From positions 1 through 56,084 of the forward strand of contig JAHHQQ010000013.1 in NCBI GenBank assembly GCA_020026275.1: DNA of 56,084 nt, written 5' to 3'. Position numbers and translations under genes: made by a program. The stretch's first letter is position 1; every line of letters starts with the position of its first letter. The DNA comes from Bacteroidales bacterium (GTDB taxonomy: Bacteria > Bacteroidota > Bacteroidia > Bacteroidales > UBA932). The notes below the pieces were generated by a model, which saw only the letters and a program-made list of their open reading frames with translations, did not search any database and was not told where the DNA came from. Of the stretch, positions 53,302-56,084 are shown in pieces.

Positions 53302-53363
53302 AAAAATCAAATCTGTCTTCTCGGATTTATACTGCCTGCCGGCAGAAATGTTACATGAAAATA

Positions 53364-53371
53364 CAAAAATA
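53364..53371 (-). promoter_or_regulatory. Candidate -7 box of sbcDC
   Basis: TATTTTTG on the minus strand, 62 bases before the sbcD ATG, fits TAnnTTTG. No TTTG at the -33 distance. Confidence 0.35.
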
Positions 53372-53554
53372 ATCTGATGTTTTCAGAGCATTTTTTGAAA
53401 ATAAACGTGAACAATCCCCAAAAACGTATTTATCATATGACTGAAATCGCGGAATAGGGCAGATGGCAGCTCTTTGGGCCCATAAGCCGGAGGCCGCTCC
53501 TTCCCTTTTCTGATCAATCTGAATCCAGTACATCCATTTTTGGAATATATAGAT

Positions 53555-53562
53555 TATCTTTG
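53555..53562 (+). promoter_or_regulatory. Candidate -7 box of the DUF819 gene
   Basis: TATCTTTG fits TAnnTTTG, 78 bases before the ATG at 53641. A TTTG lies only 12 bases upstream (53539-53542), shorter than the usual 19-21. Confidence 0.4.
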
Positions 53563-53640
53563 CACAGATGTATCCGATCGAATCAAACCGAACGGACTGT
53601 AAATTTTATATGCATTCATCACTTGACAACAACATAACTT

Positions 53641-55164
53641 ATGATTGATTTCATCCATCCGGAATATCTGAAATTCCTTTGGGTCGTTCCAATCTTGACC
53701 CTCATCTACGGCATCGTCCGCTTCGCAAGGAAGCAAAATGCGAAAAAAAAAGGAATGTCACTGAATCCCAATAGAAAAAATTCGAAATTGACAGTCACAG
53801 ACGGCTGGTTCATCTTTTCTGTATCTATGGTTGTCTATTCCATCCTGATCCTGGGATTGGCCGCCCCCCAAGATGGCATGGAACTAGTCAAAGAATCCTG
53901 GCAACCAGACATTAATGCGGCAGCCTCCCAACAGACGGGTTTTGTCCCATTCATCAACTACTTCCTGCTGACCATCTTCTTCATGCTGACCCCTTCTCTG
54001 GCCATCTGCCTCTGTGACCGCTACAGTTGGCTTGGAAAACTGGGCCCGATCATGGTGCTCTATGGCATCGGCCTTTTTCTGGGCAGTATCAAGATCAACG
54101 GAGACACTCTGTTTCCACACGAGATCGGCACCATGCAAGACATCATGTCCACGGCAATGGTACCGTTGGCCATCCCGTTAATGCTCTACAGCTGCACTTT
54201 CAACAAAAAAGAAATAGGCAAGCACCTCACAGCCATGATTACCGGCCTGGCAGGAGTTGTCGGTGCAGTGATTATCGGCTACATCATCTGCGGAAAGCAT
54301 GTACCGGAAGCCAACAAGGTGGCCGGCATGCTCACAGGTGTCTATACCGGCGGAACCATCAATATGGCCGCCATCAAGGAAAGCCTTCATGCAGACACCC
54401 AGACCTACATCCTCATGCAGACCTACGACATCGTCATATGCCTGGCCTATCTGGTCTTCCTCCTATCGGGCGGATTCAAACTGTTCCGCAAATGGCTCAA
54501 CCACAGCAACTTCAAAGCTGTAGAGAAGAAACATGAACAAGAGACCTTCACCCCATATGAAAAGGCCGAGCGCCAGAAACTGGAAGAAGAACTCAAGTTT
54601 GAAGAAGTCGGCTTCCTGTCCATCTTTACCAAAGAAGGCATCAAGAACACCTTTTTCCTGCTAGGGTTCACCCTGTTGCTGGTTGCTCTGTCCGCCGGCA
54701 TCACCCTGCTGATTTCCGGCGGACAGCTGAACATGACCATCTTCTTCCTGCTAATCACCACTTTGGGCATCATGGCCTCTTATATCAAGAACATCCATGA
54801 ACGCAAGCAGCACTACAACATTGGCTTATACTGCATCTATATATTCAGTCTAGTCATTGCGACCATGGCCGATTTCGACAGTCTGAAGGAATCCATCACC
54901 ACCGATTTCTGGCTACCTTCCTTTGTCTTCATCGCCGTATTCGGCTCCCTGTTGCTGAGCGCCCTCTTGGCCAAGATTTTCAAAGTCGATGCAGACACAA
55001 TGGTCATCACCTCTGTCACCTACATCAACTCCCCTGCCTTCGTGCCAATGATTGCGGCCGCCATGCACAACAGGAAAGTGCTGATTCCAGGTCTGATGAT
55101 CGGTGTAATCGGATTTGCGGCAGGCAATTATCTGGGCACTCTTCTGGCCTTTCTTCTGCCATAA
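53641..55164 (+). CDS. DUF819 family integral membrane protein with extra N-terminal segment
   Basis: 507 residues, about 100 longer than I expect for the family. About 11-12 membrane helices; ANKVAGMLTGVYTGGTINMA and the C-terminal VITSVTYINSPAFVPMIAAA are typical of DUF819, a family of probable transporters without proven substrate. A charged cytosolic loop (about 285-320, KAVEKKHEQETFTPYEKAER) splits the two halves. The first 45 residues (IDFIHPEYLKFLWVVPILTL) resemble the short hydrophobic N-terminus of BatA-type proteins rather than DUF819. It stands alone between a divergent promoter region and a strong terminator. Confidence 0.82.
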   Translation: MIDFIHPEYLKFLWVVPILTLIYGIVRFARKQNAKKKGMSLNPNRKNSKLTVTDGWFIFSVSMVVYSILILGLAAPQDGMELVKESWQPDINAAASQQTGFVPFINYFLLTIFFMLTPSLAICLCDRYSWLGKLGPIMVLYGIGLFLGSIKINGDTLFPHEIGTMQDIMSTAMVPLAIPLMLYSCTFNKKEIGKHLTAMITGLAGVVGAVIIGYIICGKHVPEANKVAGMLTGVYTGGTINMAAIKESLHADTQTYILMQTYDIVICLAYLVFLLSGGFKLFRKWLNHSNFKAVEKKHEQETFTPYEKAERQKLEEELKFEEVGFLSIFTKEGIKNTFFLLGFTLLLVALSAGITLLISGGQLNMTIFFLLITTLGIMASYIKNIHERKQHYNIGLYCIYIFSLVIATMADFDSLKESITTDFWLPSFVFIAVFGSLLLSALLAKIFKVDADTMVITSVTYINSPAFVPMIAAAMHNRKVLIPGLMIGVIGFAAGNYLGTLLAFLLP

Positions 55165-55184
55165 AATGGAGAATATCAAAACTG

Positions 55185-55215
55185 AGCGGGAGATTTCAGT
55201 TCTCCCGCTTTTTTC
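55185..55215 (+). terminator. Rho-independent terminator of the DUF819 gene
   Basis: A perfect 9-bp stem (agcgggaga / tctcccgct, 55185-55193 with 55201-55209), seven-base loop, followed directly by TTTTTT. It begins 20 bases after the stop codon. Confidence 0.93.
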
Positions 55216-55240
55216 ATTTTCCTTTTTGTAAGAAAATAGG

Positions 55241-55248
55241 TATTTTTG
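55241..55248 (+). promoter_or_regulatory. Candidate -7 box of the pyrophosphatase gene
   Basis: TATTTTTG fits TAnnTTTG, 34 bases before the ATG. A TTTT stands 20 bases upstream (55217-55220) and a TTTG only 12 bases upstream. Confidence 0.5.
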
Positions 55249-55282
55249 CAAATGTTTTAACCAATTAATCCAACTGTAATAA

Positions 55283-55906
55283 ATGAATTTTGACAAAATC
55301 TTCAAAGCACACCCTTGGCATGGAATCAGTCTTGGCGACCAAGTTCCAGACGAACTGAGGGCGTTCATCGAAATTGTACCGACTGATACTGTCAAATACG
55401 AAGTGGACAAGGCGACCGGCTATCTTTCTGTCGACCGTCCACAGAAATTCTCCAATATCGTCCCTTCATTGTACGGATTCATCCCTCAGACCTTCTGCGG
55501 TCCCCAAATGGCCGAACTGACCAACAAAGCCTTGGCTCGTACAGACATCGAAGGCGACAGAGACCCGCTAGACATCTGTGTCCTGACCGAAAAAGACGTC
55601 ACCCATGGTGACATCATCGTAACCGCCCGACCAATCGGAGGTTTGAGACTGTTGGACCACAACCAAGCAGATGACAAGATCATCGCCGTACTGAAGAACG
55701 ATGCAGTCTATGGCGAGATCAAAGACATTGAAGAAGTACCGACCCCTATCATACGCCGACTCATCCACTACTTCACCACCTACAAGGACATTCCAGGTGA
55801 GCAGAAGACCCGCATGAAATTTATCAGCACCTATGGGGCTGAGGTCGCACACGATGTCATTCTCCGTTCATTGGAAGACTACAAAGACTACATGAAAGAC
55901 AAATAA
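55283..55906 (+). CDS. ppa: Inorganic pyrophosphatase (soluble family I)
   Basis: 207 residues. Family I motifs: VKYEVDKATGYLSVDRPQKF, YGFIPQTF, and the metal-binding signature EGDRDPLDICVL with its three aspartates, then PIGGLRLLD and DDKIIAVLKND. It hydrolyses pyrophosphate to phosphate in the cytosol and drives biosynthetic reactions. It has its own promoter and precedes a tRNA gene. Length and motifs fit the family, with a C-terminus slightly extended relative to the E. coli enzyme. Confidence 0.95.
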   Translation: MNFDKIFKAHPWHGISLGDQVPDELRAFIEIVPTDTVKYEVDKATGYLSVDRPQKFSNIVPSLYGFIPQTFCGPQMAELTNKALARTDIEGDRDPLDICVLTEKDVTHGDIIVTARPIGGLRLLDHNQADDKIIAVLKNDAVYGEIKDIEEVPTPIIRRLIHYFTTYKDIPGEQKTRMKFISTYGAEVAHDVILRSLEDYKDYMKDK

Positions 55907-55962
55907 TTGCAACCCCACAATACATTTTACAAGAAAAAAGGACAACTTATCGAAATAATGTG

Positions 55963-55970
55963 TATATTTG
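55963..55970 (+). promoter_or_regulatory. Candidate -7 box of tRNA-Pro
   Basis: TATATTTG fits TAnnTTTG and ends 12 bases before the tRNA, a suitable distance for a short 5' leader. The -33 box is not evident. Confidence 0.5.
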
Positions 55971-55982
55971 GGGATACAAAAA

Positions 55983-56058
55983 CGGGATGTAGCGCAGTTG
56001 GTAGCGCACTACGTTCGGGACGTAGGGGTCGGGCGTTCAAGTCGCCTCATCCCGACCA
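55983..56058 (+). tRNA. tRNA-Pro, anticodon CGG
   Basis: The cloverleaf folds fully: acceptor CGGGATG/CATCCCG, D-arm GCGC-AGTTGGTA-GCGC, anticodon arm CTACG-TTCGGGA-CGTAG, variable loop GGGTC, T-arm GGGCG-TTCAAGT-CGCCT, discriminator A and encoded CCA (56056-56058). The anticodon CGG with G37 and the C1-G72 pair are proline identity features. It decodes CCG. Confidence 0.95.
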
Positions 56059-56065
56059 AAAAAGC

Positions 56066-56084
56066 GGATTGGAAATTCCAATCC
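56066..56084 (+). terminator. Hairpin after the tRNA, cut by the window edge
   Basis: ggattgg / ccaatcc with an AAATT loop, eight bases after the tRNA. The bases that would show a T-run lie beyond the window, so it is only a candidate terminator. Confidence 0.5.

Larger units (their letters stand above)
53302..53640. other. 339-base divergent gap between sbcD and the DUF819 gene
   Basis: It holds a candidate -7 box for sbcD at 53371-53364 (minus, TATTTTTG) and one for the DUF819 gene at 53555-53562 (plus, TATCTTTG, with TTTG 12 bases upstream). The GC-richer centre (about 53440-53515) contains short repeats but no open frame I trust and no RNA I recognise. Confidence 0.5.

Noticed and set aside
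53440..53515. GC-richer patch in the sbcD-DUF819 gap as a small RNA
   Set aside because: No stable fold, promoter-terminator pair or known RNA signature could be shown by eye.
1..56084. CRISPR arrays, insertion sequences, integrases, attachment sites
   Set aside because: No regularly spaced repeats, transposase or recombinase genes, or tRNA-flanking duplications were seen.

Overview
The window is chromosomal DNA of a member of the phylum Bacteroidota, most probably a gut-type Bacteroidales. The evidence is two SusC/SusD pairs, FecR anti-sigma factors, lipoproteins with the BACON, DUF1735 and fimbrillin-like folds of that group, DUF4251 and PepSY-like proteins, and repeated promoter boxes of the form TAnnTTTG. 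A probable futalosine hydrolase suggests menaquinone is made by the futalosine route, which argues mildly against Bacteroides in the strict sense. The genus cannot be fixed from the sequence alone. No phage, insertion sequence, CRISPR array or broken gene was seen.

Region 1 (about 0.2-12.4 kb, minus strand) is a polysaccharide utilisation locus (PUL): FecR, SusC, SusD, a GH18-like surface protein that has lost its catalytic acids, a DUF1735/LamG lipoprotein, a GH18 endo-beta-N-acetylglucosaminidase and a BACON lipoprotein, ending at a clear terminator. Gene order and content resemble the high-mannose N-glycan locus around BT_3987 of Bacteroides thetaiotaomicron. Next come a MATE exporter and an NlpE-like lipoprotein.

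Region 2 (about 14.3-36.2 kb) is a second PUL and the most unusual part. On the minus strand: FecR, SusC, SusD, an endonuclease/exonuclease/phosphatase (EEP) family protein, an apparently dead EEP paralogue, another EEP protein, an unknown lipoprotein, two tandem GH89 alpha-N-acetylglucosaminidases, glycerate kinase and a GntP-type permease. Divergent or flanking genes are a fimbrillin-EEP fusion lipoprotein, a class A acid phosphatase, a homologue of heparan-alpha-glucosaminide N-acetyltransferase (HGSNAT) and the only ECF sigma factor of the window. Acetyltransferase plus GH89 is the lysosomal way to remove a terminal alpha-linked glucosamine. There are no sulfatases, polysaccharide lyases or GH88 here, but there are several phosphoesterase-type proteins. 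I therefore suggest a phosphorylated alpha-glucosamine glycan as the target, for example the GPI-anchor core (GlcN-alpha-inositol-phosphate). This is inference.

Region 3 (36.2-56.1 kb) is mostly housekeeping: a plus-strand group (futalosine hydrolase, SDR oxidoreductase, DUF1847 protein, CPDC thioredoxin-fold protein), mutY, a secreted non-specific nuclease, a PepSY-like lipoprotein, a YqeY protein, two uncharacterised proteins, a Pif1-like helicase, a DUF4251 protein, a GH92 alpha-mannosidase with a textbook promoter, sbcC-sbcD, a DUF819 membrane protein, inorganic pyrophosphatase and tRNA-Pro(CGG). The GH92 enzyme could trim mannose from glycans released by region 1, and possibly from those handled by region 2.
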